Shown: positions 1-5,332 of the stretch, in pieces
Numbering within the stretch: position 1 is the stretch's first letter
Layout: each line of letters opens with the position of its first letter
Source of the DNA: JBDKUD01 sp050943315
GTDB taxonomy: Bacteria; Bacillota; Syntrophomonadia; Syntrophomonadales; Syntrophomonadaceae
Direction: 5' to 3'
Assembly (NCBI GenBank): GCA_050943315.1
Contig: JBMNOY010000085.1
Coordinates: 1-5,332 of the forward strand
DNA: 5,332 nucleotides
The notes under the pieces: generated by a model
Databases searched by the model: none
What the model was told of the DNA's origin: nothing
The model's input: only the letters and a program-made list of their open reading frames with translations
Program-made: the position numbers and the translations under genes

Positions 1-1296
1 TAATATTTTGGTATCTTCTTTAAACTTAATGGTTGCAGCTGAGCTACTTTCTGCATTTTTATCAAGGGCAATCTTCAGAATATGAGCATCGTCATCTACC
101 AAGCTCATTGTGCAATTATCGAGTACATCGGTTCCTTTAGTTACACTAACCTTGATTAAATTTTTATCAATTGTTCCGTCCGCCTTGGCAGGCCATTTTG
201 CAAATTCAGGTAAAGTCAAGTTAATGCTGCGTCCAGCAATTAAGCTGCCGGGAGCATTTTCTTTAATATAGAATTCGCCTATTTTTTGGTCAGGACGGCC
301 TGCCAGCATTTCAGCTACAGTACCTTCTTCAACAACTGCGCCATATTCTTTGTATGCACCGATAACTAAGCTATCGGGAGTAACATCACCGGAAAGTGCA
401 ACTTCAATGTCGCCAACTTCGGCTTTAGCTTCATTTACTTCCAAAGAACCTTTGATAATGATGCGGCCTTTATCACTGGATTTTTTCTTTACGTTGATTT
501 TCAAGGTATCTCCATCGTCAGAGAGTTTAAAGTCAACGTCATTGGCACCGAAGCCCCATGCACCTGTTACACCTGTTACGCTGTCGATCTGCCATTTAAA
601 ACCGCGAGGCAGAGCCAGTTCGATTACAGCATCTTCAGCATCCAGGGTACCGCCTACAGGCTCTTCAATGATAATATCTTCAAATTCATCGCCGGATTCG
701 GTAATATTGTTAACATCATCGATTGAGATAGTTGCATCTCCACCGCCGCAATTGGCCAGAACCACGTTTCCAGTCGGGAAGTTAGTAGGTGAAGATAATG
801 TAGCTTTAATATCGCCTTCGCAACCGGATTCAATATCTACCTTATTAAAGTAGATACGAATAAAAGCGCTGTCCTGAACAAAGGAAGCAGCACTTGCATC
901 TACGGTCAAAGTAAGTTTGTTGGTTGCAACATCAACATCAACCAGACCTACTTCAGTGATAGCATTGTCGTCGCCACCCACTTTAGCAGGAACTACTACA
1001 ACAACCGGGATATTCGCTTTATTAGCGGTAGCAACTACAGCATCACCATCACCTGTACTTAAGTCTACATCGCTGGGAAGTTTGATTTCCAGGATCTCAT
1101 CAGTATCACTCAGGACACCTGGATCCACATCAATAAACAGGGAGCCGATGGCAGTTTGGGAGTCATCGGAAACCTGCTGAACTTTGGGACACCATACATT
1201 GGTGCTTGCACTAGCCGTACCTGCGCCAACGAACATGGTTGCTAACATGGCCAGAACTAACAGAAGTGCAAAATGTTTGTTTCTTCTTCTTAGCAT
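1..1296 (-). CDS. Secreted modular S-layer-like surface protein, N-terminal 432 residues (3' end outside window)
   Basis: An uninterrupted reading frame runs on the minus strand from ATG at 1296-1294 to the left edge, so the C terminus is missing. The start is set by a perfect AAGGAGG (1310-1304) seven bases upstream. Residues 1-30 form a classic signal peptide: an RRR-NK positive stretch, a hydrophobic core (residues 9-24), and an ASA cleavage site after A30. The mature part is acidic and rich in short beta-type segments. A degenerate module recurs near residues 50-77, 205-235 and 339-368, with the pattern IxxxIxxxxPGxL, then a short gap, then IxLxLP; the last two copies end in a KW pair. 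Cysteines lie at 36, 159, 183 and 395. Similar secreted proteins in Desulfotomaculum-like bacteria often end in a copper-amine-oxidase-N-type or other wall-binding domain, but that part is not visible here, so the anchoring mode is unknown. It is probably an abundant cell-surface structural protein. It is transcribed from the divergent ECF-type promoter at 1557-1520. No enzymatic motif was seen. Confidence is high for the gene and moderate for the role. Confidence 0.88.
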   Translation of the reverse strand, partial: MLRRRNKHFALLLVLAMLATMFVGAGTASASTNVWCPKVQQVSDDSQTAIGSLFIDVDPGVLSDTDEILEIKLPSDVDLSTGDGDAVVATANKANIPVVVVVPAKVGGDDNAITEVGLVDVDVATNKLTLTVDASAASFVQDSAFIRIYFNKVDIESGCEGDIKATLSSPTNFPTGNVVLANCGGGDATISIDDVNNITESGDEFEDIIIEEPVGGTLDAEDAVIELALPRGFKWQIDSVTGVTGAWGFGANDVDFKLSDDGDTLKINVKKKSSDKGRIIIKGSLEVNEAKAEVGDIEVALSGDVTPDSLVIGAYKEYGAVVEEGTVAEMLAGRPDQKIGEFYIKENAPGSLIAGRSINLTLPEFAKWPAKADGTIDKNLIKVSVTKGTDVLDNCTMSLVDDDAHILKIALDKNAESSSAATIKFKEDTKIL

Positions 1297-1514
1297 TTTA
1301 TTTCCTCCTTTTATAATAATCGTTAGTTTTTACTTAGGTTGTCAGGCTTTTAAGCCATAGCTGAGAGGTGTTCATCCATCACAGTGGTGGATAATAACTT
1401 TACTACTTAATTCTCCCCTCCTTTAAAGCCGGATTTATGTAGGGTATAACACCCGGCTGTATTGTAAACCAGGACTACATACCAATTGTCTGAATCGGAA
1501 TACCCTGGCCAACT
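1297..1514 (-). promoter_or_regulatory. Long, probably structured 5' leader of the surface-protein gene
   Basis: Transcription from the ECF-type promoter should start near 1514, leaving about 217 untranslated nt before the ATG at 1296. On the minus strand the leader can form CCAGG/CCTGG (1508-1504 with 1473-1469), AGCCGG/CCGGCT (1458-1453 with 1432-1427), and a small imperfect hairpin at 1392-1374. It also carries a strong Shine-Dalgarno-like run, AAAGGAGGGGAG (1424-1413), with no start codon at a suitable distance after it. Such orphan sites are known to stabilise some Firmicutes mRNAs (STAB-SD, as in cry3A), and that is one possible reading here. I could not match the leader to a known riboswitch consensus. 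The base pairs are seen; the function is inferred. Confidence 0.4.
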
Positions 1515-1519
1515 GTATG

Positions 1520-1557
1520 ATTAGACGCGAACGATAGACAAAAAGTTCCCACACCGG
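1520..1557 (-). promoter_or_regulatory. ECF sigma-type promoter for the surface-protein gene
   Basis: Read on the minus strand, the site has CCGGTGTGGGAACTTTTT (1557-1540), 13 further bases, then GTCTAAT (1526-1520). GGAACTT with about 16 bases to GTCTAA resembles the RpoE/ECF-type promoter consensus. The same elements at the same spacing recur in the opposite orientation at 1710-1747, while the 13-base spacers agree at only 3 positions. That pattern is expected if the elements are selected for sigma recognition. An A6T6 tract (1559-1570) lies directly upstream and could act as an UP element or DNA bend. Confidence 0.72.
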
Positions 1558-1709
1558 TAAAAAATTTTTTAGATACCTATTATATATAGGACTTGTAATC
1601 TAGATGAAAACCCCTCCTGCTATTGTAAGTATAATAATTTTAGTACTTGTTGAGGTAAATTACGGTTTGTGTCGCCACTGATAAATAAATGTTTTGCAAA
1701 TTTTATTTG
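1558..1709. other. AT-rich spacer between the divergent promoters
   Basis: No credible gene lies here. The stretch is AT-rich and includes an A6T6 palindrome (1559-1570), a short inverted repeat CCTAT/ATAGG (1576-1590), and an AGGAGGGG run on the minus strand (1618-1611) with no start codon after it. An AAATTTT-type tract precedes the CCGGT box on both sides, which fits UP-like elements for each promoter. A regulator could bind here, but I see no recognisable operator. Confidence 0.5.
1631..1659 (-). promoter_or_regulatory. Possible housekeeping (sigma-A) promoter, minus strand
   Basis: On the minus strand TTTACC (1659-1654; four of six matches to TTGACA) is followed after exactly 17 bases by TATTAT (1636-1631; five of six matches to TATAAT). 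It would give the surface-protein gene a second, longer transcript starting near 1624. In DNA this AT-rich such matches arise by chance, so confidence is low. Confidence 0.25.
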
Positions 1710-1747
1710 CCGGTATGGGAACTTTTTTGCATTAGCCGCGGTCTAAT
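1710..1747 (+). promoter_or_regulatory. ECF sigma-type promoter for the anti-sigma factor gene
   Basis: CCGGTATGGGAACTTTTT (1710-1727) is followed by 13 bases and GTCTAAT (1741-1747). The -35 and -10 elements and the 24-base offset from GGGAAC to GTCTAAT are identical to the divergent site at 1557-1520, and the CCGGT extension is shared too. Transcription should begin near 1753, about 175 nt before the anti-sigma start codon. Autoregulation of an anti-sigma gene by its own ECF sigma factor is the usual arrangement in these systems. Confidence 0.72.
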
Positions 1748-1828
1748 AAGGTAATGGTGTAATTATACTGTCCGGTATGAGTTCTCAGGCAATTGAGAAA
1801 TATGCTTACGACGACCAGGTGATTTACC

Positions 1829-1915
1829 ATGATATTCTTCGATAACCGTAAAGCCACTTTCAGTCGAGAGCATAAGGATCTTACTAAGGAGTTGGAAGCT
1901 CTGGACTTAAGTTGA
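1829..1915 (+). CDS. Possible 28-residue small protein or eroded gene remnant upstream of the anti-sigma factor
   Basis: ATG at 1829-1831 opens a 28-codon frame ending in TGA at 1913-1915, 12 bases before the anti-sigma start. AGGTGA (1817-1822), six bases upstream, matches the anti-Shine-Dalgarno sequence well. The peptide starts MIFFDN and its second half is a charged, helix-prone stretch ending KELEALDLS. An ECF sigma gene is expected at this place. The charged C-terminal pattern (R, then KDL, KELE) faintly recalls the end of ECF sigma region 4, so it could be the tail of a lost sigma gene, a translated leader that couples to the next gene, or chance. There is no similarity I can name with confidence. 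Confidence 0.3.
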   Translation: MIFFDNRKATFSREHKDLTKELEALDLS

Positions 1916-1927
1916 GGTGTAGAGATA

Positions 1928-2944
1928 ATGGATTGCAGGGAAATTAAACAGAATCTATCCTCTTACCTGGATGGTCAGCTATCATCGGAAGAAACTCTGA
2001 TGATACAGACCCACCTGAGTAACTGTGCTGCCTGTCGCCGGGAATATAATCAACTGGTGGCGCTGGTTAATGCCTTAAAAAAGGTGGGCACTGAAGTAAT
2101 CCCTGCTCCTGATGGTTTTAAGGCGTCGGTTATGCAGCAGATTATAGACAGCAGATCCTTCTCCAGGCTGGAGCAGGTCCGCAATGTTATAACCAGATGG
2201 AAGCCGGCGGTCGCTGCCACGGCTGCTGCTCTGTTGATTACACTGGGTGGTTTGGGTGTTCGTTTTATGCCTGCTTTCCAGACAGCCCATAACAACCGTG
2301 CTGATCAACCACAGGTTATTGTTGCCGATAAGGGTGATTCCATTAATAATGATAAAACCAGCAGTAATAACAACTTATCTCCTAGCCATGCCGCAGCCCC
2401 GTCCCAACCCCAGAAAGTAGAAAATAGCAATACTCCGGATCCTGCTATCACCACCACTCCGGGCGTCAATCAGGTTCCTGATCAGCCTATGCATTCTTCT
2501 CCTATTTTTCTTAATAAGGAACGGGTTGTAAAAACCACCATGTTGAAGCTTAAGGTCGTCGATCCGGCTGCCGCTTTGGAGCAAGCCACGCAGATAGCTG
2601 GCACCAGTGGTGCTTCTACGCAAAACCTGGGACAGCAGGTGAATGAGAATGGCACCTTTTGGGTGTTAAAGATTACGGGAACAAAAGCTGCTGCGCCCAA
2701 CCTTCTGGCTAGCCTAAGCAGCCTGGGTACTGTATCGGGCCAGGATGTAGATAAAGTAGATATCACCTCACAGTACGCCCAAAATTTGAGTAAATATCAG
2801 GCCCTTACCGCCGAGCGTGACAGAGTTCAGGATGCCGCCCAGAAGGCTCAGATTGATGGACAGATTACTAAACTGGAAGGAGAATTAAAATCTCTGGAAG
2901 CCAGTGCCGAAAAGGAAACTATTATCTTATGGCTGCAAAAATAG
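1928..2944 (+). CDS. Membrane-anchored zinc-finger anti-sigma factor with DUF4349-like extracytoplasmic domain
   Basis: This 338-residue protein probably binds and inhibits an ECF sigma factor at the inner face of the membrane. Residues 1-50 form a zinc-binding anti-sigma (ZAS, zf-HC2) domain: C3, then H29, C33 and C36 in the HxxxCxxC signature. A hydrophobic, alanine- and leucine-rich segment at about 94-111 is the single membrane span. A low-complexity linker rich in N, S, P, Q and T (about 120-190) leads to residues 198-338, which match a DUF4349-type domain in pattern: a KLKVVDPAAALEQA strand-helix, a GQDVDKVDITSQY-type motif (271-283), and a predicted coiled coil (about 285-330), then a final hydrophobic strand. 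The start is supported by TGAGGTG (1913-1919), eight bases upstream. No sigma gene precedes it, which is unusual for this family. Transcription probably comes from the ECF-type promoter at 1710-1747 and ends at the hairpin at 2971-3004. The anti-sigma role is well supported; the signal and the partner are unknown. Confidence 0.87.
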   Translation: MDCREIKQNLSSYLDGQLSSEETLMIQTHLSNCAACRREYNQLVALVNALKKVGTEVIPAPDGFKASVMQQIIDSRSFSRLEQVRNVITRWKPAVAATAAALLITLGGLGVRFMPAFQTAHNNRADQPQVIVADKGDSINNDKTSSNNNLSPSHAAAPSQPQKVENSNTPDPAITTTPGVNQVPDQPMHSSPIFLNKERVVKTTMLKLKVVDPAAALEQATQIAGTSGASTQNLGQQVNENGTFWVLKITGTKAAAPNLLASLSSLGTVSGQDVDKVDITSQYAQNLSKYQALTAERDRVQDAAQKAQIDGQITKLEGELKSLEASAEKETIILWLQK

Positions 2945-2970
2945 CGAAAAAATAGTTTAATTTAAAAACT

Positions 2971-3004
2971 AAAGCACCTGTATACCGAGAAGTACAGGTG
3001 CTTT
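2971..3004. terminator. Bidirectional Rho-independent terminator
   Basis: A perfect 12-bp stem (AAAGCACCTGTA at 2971-2982, TACAGGTGCTTT at 2993-3004) encloses a 10-base loop. It is followed by a T run on the plus strand (3002-3006), and on the minus strand by TTTAGTTTTTAAA. It sits between the convergent stops at 2944 and 3031, so it can end both the anti-sigma and the SLH-protein transcripts. Confidence 0.92.
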
Positions 3005-3030
3005 TTATTGTCTTGTAAAACAGGTTATGT

Positions 3031-5028
3031 TTAGTCTTCTTCCATATAGATATCCAGAACCCCGGTTGACCCGTGCCAGGAGGTATCCACTACCTCAAAT
3101 TCCGCTGCGTCGATTCTGATGCGCGCTCCAATCAGCTCATAAGTCTTATCCTGATAAATATAATGCGAAGGATCAGAAATATTCACCAAATCAAAGCTCC
3201 GCCATCTGTTGTTGGTATAGATACTAACATCGTCAGTACCCCTTTGGTATCTGGTATCATCAACGAAAAAGACTATTTGCTCCGGTTGGTTGTCCAGAAC
3301 AGAATATGTTAGATCCCCGGTCTCAATGACGGTAACCTGCTCGGAAGTATCATAATCTATTTCGTCTATGGCATAAGTTTTACCATCCACCCGGCATTTA
3401 AAATCCGAATCCAGCCGGTACTGTTCTCCGTTAATACGTATTAGATTGCGGTCCACTACTACAACCTCGTCAGAGTCATAGACGGTCGTTCCTTTAATAA
3501 TCTTAATATCATCAGCATCCCGGTATTCATCATCCACCACGATCCATTCGTGATTACTGCTTTCAGTACAGTAGAATACATATTTAGACTTGTTTATATG
3601 CAATAAGTCAATCTTATACTGTTTACCATCAATAATCATGACTACCTGTTTATATGTATAATCTTTGTTTCCCTGAGAAAAATTGCCGCTGGCATCTATA
3701 GTGACTTCAGAAAGGCTATATTTTTTTCCCCCTATAATAAAATCGATATCATTAACTCTATTTAGGTTAAGGGTTGTATCGTCAACAAAAATAGCGGCAA
3801 TATCGGATATTTCTATATTATCCATAACCACTGCGTCAGTTTCTTCCAGTTCCATTAAGGTGTCCTGTGGTTTTAATTCAATTTGCTCGATGTCATAAAA
3901 CTTTTTTGTATCGTTTGCACCGACGGCGATGGTGAGCTTATCGGTGCCTAATTTATAGGTCTTGCTGCCCACCCGAACCTCATTTTCATCAATAATCTCC
4001 ATGTCTGATAAGTAATTACCTTTATTGGCTGAGTTAATATACAAGCTTACATAATCACTATTGTAGGTATAGTTGTTTACCTCAAATTTGTATATTTTGC
4101 GGTAAGGAGACGATAGTACCAGCTTATCGCCGCTAACAGTAAGTTTAGCAAAGCTATAACGGTTGTTGTAGATTACCAGGTCAGGGTTATTGTCATCATC
4201 TAATTTGTAGGTATAATAACCATTTACTTTGATACTGGAATCGGAAGCAGTAATGGACTTAATAGGTACGGCCTGGTAATTTATTATAAAAGCTGCCTGT
4301 CGGCAATCGTATATATCCTCCCCTACAGCTATATAATTGATTGTTCCGGTATTTCCGCTAGCCGGTGGAGTTGTCGGGGTGGTCGAGGTGGAGGGAACTG
4401 CCGGAACTTTGCCTTGCCGGGCCAGGATATTGTATATAACCGTAAAAGCCTGGGCTCTGGTCATGCTACTAAATGGCTCAAATTTGCCATTAGAATATCC
4501 GGACATAATACCCAGTTCAACAGCGGTTTTAATATAACCGACATACATGCTCTGCTGCAGTGCGCTTTTATCTGCAAATGAAGGTATACCGTCACTGGGT
4601 CCTTTCCCTATAGCGCGAACCACCATAGCACAGGCTTCACTGCGTTTAATTTCACCGTTGGGCACCAGGCCGTTGGGATATTCAGCCGGTATCAGAATAC
4701 CCCTTTTAACCGCCTCGTTTATAGCCGCCAGAGCCCAATTATTATAGGTGTCACTAAAATTACGACTGGTCGTATCAGTGGCCGTAATCCCCATAGAGGT
4801 GATGAGGGCACTGGTGAATTCAGCTCTGGTCATATTCTTATCAGGCTTGAAAGTGCCATCTGGATATCCTCCCACATATCCCCGGGAGGCAAGTTCATTT
4901 ATGAAACCTTTAGCCCAATGATTGTTTACATCAGGGAAACTCTTATTAGCTGCCCAACCAGGATTTACTCCCAGCCCAACAAAAATAAAAGATAACAATA
5001 GCAAGTAAATCCCTATAACTCTTTTCAT
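3031..5028 (-). CDS. Secreted SLH-domain surface protein with repetitive acidic beta-rich C-terminal region
   Basis: The 665-residue protein begins with a signal peptide (residues 1 to about 27; MKR, a hydrophobic core, then GWAA). Three SLH domains follow at about 31-80, 91-141 and 151-205. These bind pyruvylated secondary cell-wall polymer in known SLH proteins. The key motif reads TRAE (67-70) in the first, KRSE (128-131) in the second and TRAQ (190-193) in the third, so only the first is canonical. A T/P/S linker (about 209-228) leads to residues 230-665, which I do not recognise. That part is rich in D, Y, I and V, with a VDD-centred unit near 413, 496 and 587 and several beta-hairpin-like motifs of the form (R/I)(V/I)xGKxYxL, at 351-360, 430-439, 464-473, 530-539 and 545-554. 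AAGGAGG (5043-5037), eight bases upstream, sets the start. It probably displays its C-terminal region on the cell surface. It follows another SLH gene on the same strand by 131 bases. Confidence 0.9.
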   Translation of the reverse strand: MKRVIGIYLLLLSFIFVGLGVNPGWAANKSFPDVNNHWAKGFINELASRGYVGGYPDGTFKPDKNMTRAEFTSALITSMGITATDTTSRNFSDTYNNWALAAINEAVKRGILIPAEYPNGLVPNGEIKRSEACAMVVRAIGKGPSDGIPSFADKSALQQSMYVGYIKTAVELGIMSGYSNGKFEPFSSMTRAQAFTVIYNILARQGKVPAVPSTSTTPTTPPASGNTGTINYIAVGEDIYDCRQAAFIINYQAVPIKSITASDSSIKVNGYYTYKLDDDNNPDLVIYNNRYSFAKLTVSGDKLVLSSPYRKIYKFEVNNYTYNSDYVSLYINSANKGNYLSDMEIIDENEVRVGSKTYKLGTDKLTIAVGANDTKKFYDIEQIELKPQDTLMELEETDAVVMDNIEISDIAAIFVDDTTLNLNRVNDIDFIIGGKKYSLSEVTIDASGNFSQGNKDYTYKQVVMIIDGKQYKIDLLHINKSKYVFYCTESSNHEWIVVDDEYRDADDIKIIKGTTVYDSDEVVVVDRNLIRINGEQYRLDSDFKCRVDGKTYAIDEIDYDTSEQVTVIETGDLTYSVLDNQPEQIVFFVDDTRYQRGTDDVSIYTNNRWRSFDLVNISDPSHYIYQDKTYELIGARIRIDAAEFEVVDTSWHGSTGVLDIYMEED

Positions 5029-5081
5029 TTTTTAAGCCTCCTTAATCCAATAGTTCCCTAACGAGAGTATTACTACATTAC

Positions 5082-5110
5082 ATTAGACAAAATAACCCTT
5101 TTCCCTTCCC
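5082..5110 (-). promoter_or_regulatory. Possible third ECF-like promoter, upstream of the SLH-protein gene
   Basis: The 7-mer GTCTAAT, identical to the -10 element of both promoters in the 1520-1747 region, occurs on the minus strand at 5088-5082, about 54 bases before the SLH start codon. Upstream, GGGAAG (5110-5105) resembles the -35 GGGAAC but lies 22 rather than 24 bases from GTCTAAT and lacks the T run. The match is therefore partial, and a weak or chance site cannot be excluded. Confidence 0.3.
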
Positions 5111-5118
5111 CCCGATCA

Positions 5119-5163
5119 ATAAGTGAAGTTTTTTGGTACGTGGTACGGAGAAACTTCACTTAT
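5119..5163. repeat. Perfect 13-bp inverted repeat with tandem 7-mer in the loop
   Basis: ATAAGTGAAGTTT (5119-5131) and its exact complement AAACTTCACTTAT (5151-5163) flank 19 bases that contain TGGTACG twice in tandem (5134-5147). The right arm overlaps the TAA stop of the upstream SLH gene (5162-5160). On the minus strand the second arm is followed by TGATCGGGGGG rather than a T run, so it does not look like a standard intrinsic terminator for that gene. An mRNA 3'-end stabilising hairpin or a protein-binding site is possible. Confidence 0.75.
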
Positions 5164-5332
5164 CGGTTTATTTGGTCGATGATGGCGGCGGCTTCGGCGC
5201 GGGTGACGGGGCGCCAGGGCTGCAAGTTGGGGCCGTTCCACATATCTAAGAGACCCTGGTTATACAGATAGAGAAAAGCGGCATTGGCCCATGCAGGTAT
5301 GGTGCTGCTGTCGGCATAGGGCAGATGATTAT
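5160..5332 (-). CDS. C-terminal end of an SLH-domain protein (5' end outside window)
   Basis: The minus-strand frame is open from the right edge to TAA at 5162-5160 and encodes the last 56 residues of a protein. The sequence fits one SLH domain at the extreme C terminus: a hydrophobic helix after WANAAF, NQGLLDMW in the middle, then the hallmark PVTRAEAAAII and a short tail ending QINR. TRAE is the canonical wall-polymer-binding motif. Because the domain ends the protein, this looks like a surface protein with C-terminal SLH anchoring, opposite to the N-terminal SLH arrangement of its neighbour at 3031-5028. Its codons are visibly richer in G and C than those of that neighbour. The catalytic or structural part lies outside the window, so no function beyond cell-wall attachment can be given. 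Confidence 0.85.
   Translation of the reverse strand, partial: NHLPYADSSTIPAWANAAFLYLYNQGLLDMWNGPNLQPWRPVTRAEAAAIIDQINR

Noticed and set aside
350..1180. Plus-strand open frames within the surface-protein gene
   Set aside because: They lie antisense to a continuous 432-codon minus-strand gene with signal peptide and ribosome binding site, and their sequences are low-complexity S/T/P-rich shadows without recognisable domains.
1297..1514. Known riboswitch (for example a cyclic-di-GMP type) in the leader
   Set aside because: I could not find the conserved core bases of any riboswitch class I know; only generic stems are visible.
1777..1845. 22-codon plus-strand frame as a separate gene
   Set aside because: It lacks a convincing ribosome binding site, and part of it forms a TTCTCA/TGAGAA hairpin (1782-1799). 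It is kept only as part of the finding on a possible sigma remnant.
2050..2766. Four minus-strand open frames within the anti-sigma gene
   Set aside because: They are antisense to a well-supported gene, have no domain or ribosome binding site pattern I trust, and overlap one another.
3073..4747. Four plus-strand open frames antisense to the SLH gene
   Set aside because: They are antisense shadows; the minus-strand frame has the signal peptide and SLH motifs.
5034..5058. GGGAAC on the minus strand (5058-5053) as an ECF -35 element
   Set aside because: It lies next to the ribosome binding site and there is no GTC element at the right distance downstream.
1..5332. CRISPR array, tRNA, rRNA, insertion sequence or phage attachment site
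   Set aside because: No spaced direct repeats, RNA-gene signatures, transposase or integrase motifs were seen on either strand.

Overview
The window looks like a cell-envelope locus from a Gram-positive, probably spore-forming anaerobe of the Desulfotomaculum/Pelotomaculum type (Firmicutes, Peptococcaceae-like). This rests on strong AAGGAGG ribosome binding sites, SLH-domain surface proteins, a secreted modular protein of a style I associate with that group, and a zinc-finger anti-sigma factor with a DUF4349-like outer domain. The genus is an inference; no rRNA or other marker gene is present.

Layout. (1) Positions 1-1296, minus strand: the first 432 codons of a secreted, modular, S-layer-like protein that runs off the left edge. 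(2) Positions 1297-1927: a 631-base intergenic region. It holds two divergent extracytoplasmic-function (ECF) sigma-type promoters with the same -35 and -10 elements and the same spacing, a leader of about 220 nt for the surface protein, and a possible 28-codon ORF before the next gene. (3) Positions 1928-2944, plus strand: a membrane-anchored zinc-binding anti-sigma factor, with no sigma gene beside it in this window. (4) Positions 2971-3004: a strong terminator hairpin between convergent genes, probably working in both directions. (5) Positions 3031-5028, minus strand: a secreted 665-residue protein with three N-terminal SLH domains and an unrecognised, repetitive, acidic, beta-rich C-terminal region. 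(6) Positions 5029-5159: a short gap with a possible third ECF-like site and a perfect 13-bp inverted repeat. (7) Positions 5160-5332, minus strand: the C-terminal 56 residues of another SLH-domain protein, cut by the right edge.

How the parts may work together. The two divergent promoters differ in their spacers but match exactly in the -35 and -10 elements, so one sigma factor probably reads both. The simplest model is an envelope-homeostasis circuit. An ECF sigma factor encoded elsewhere would drive both an abundant surface protein and the anti-sigma factor that restrains it, with the outer DUF4349-like domain sensing the state of the envelope. The missing sigma partner is the most interesting feature of the window. 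Two genes (1-1296 and 5160-5332) are open at a window edge and are easy to miss because one end of each lies outside.
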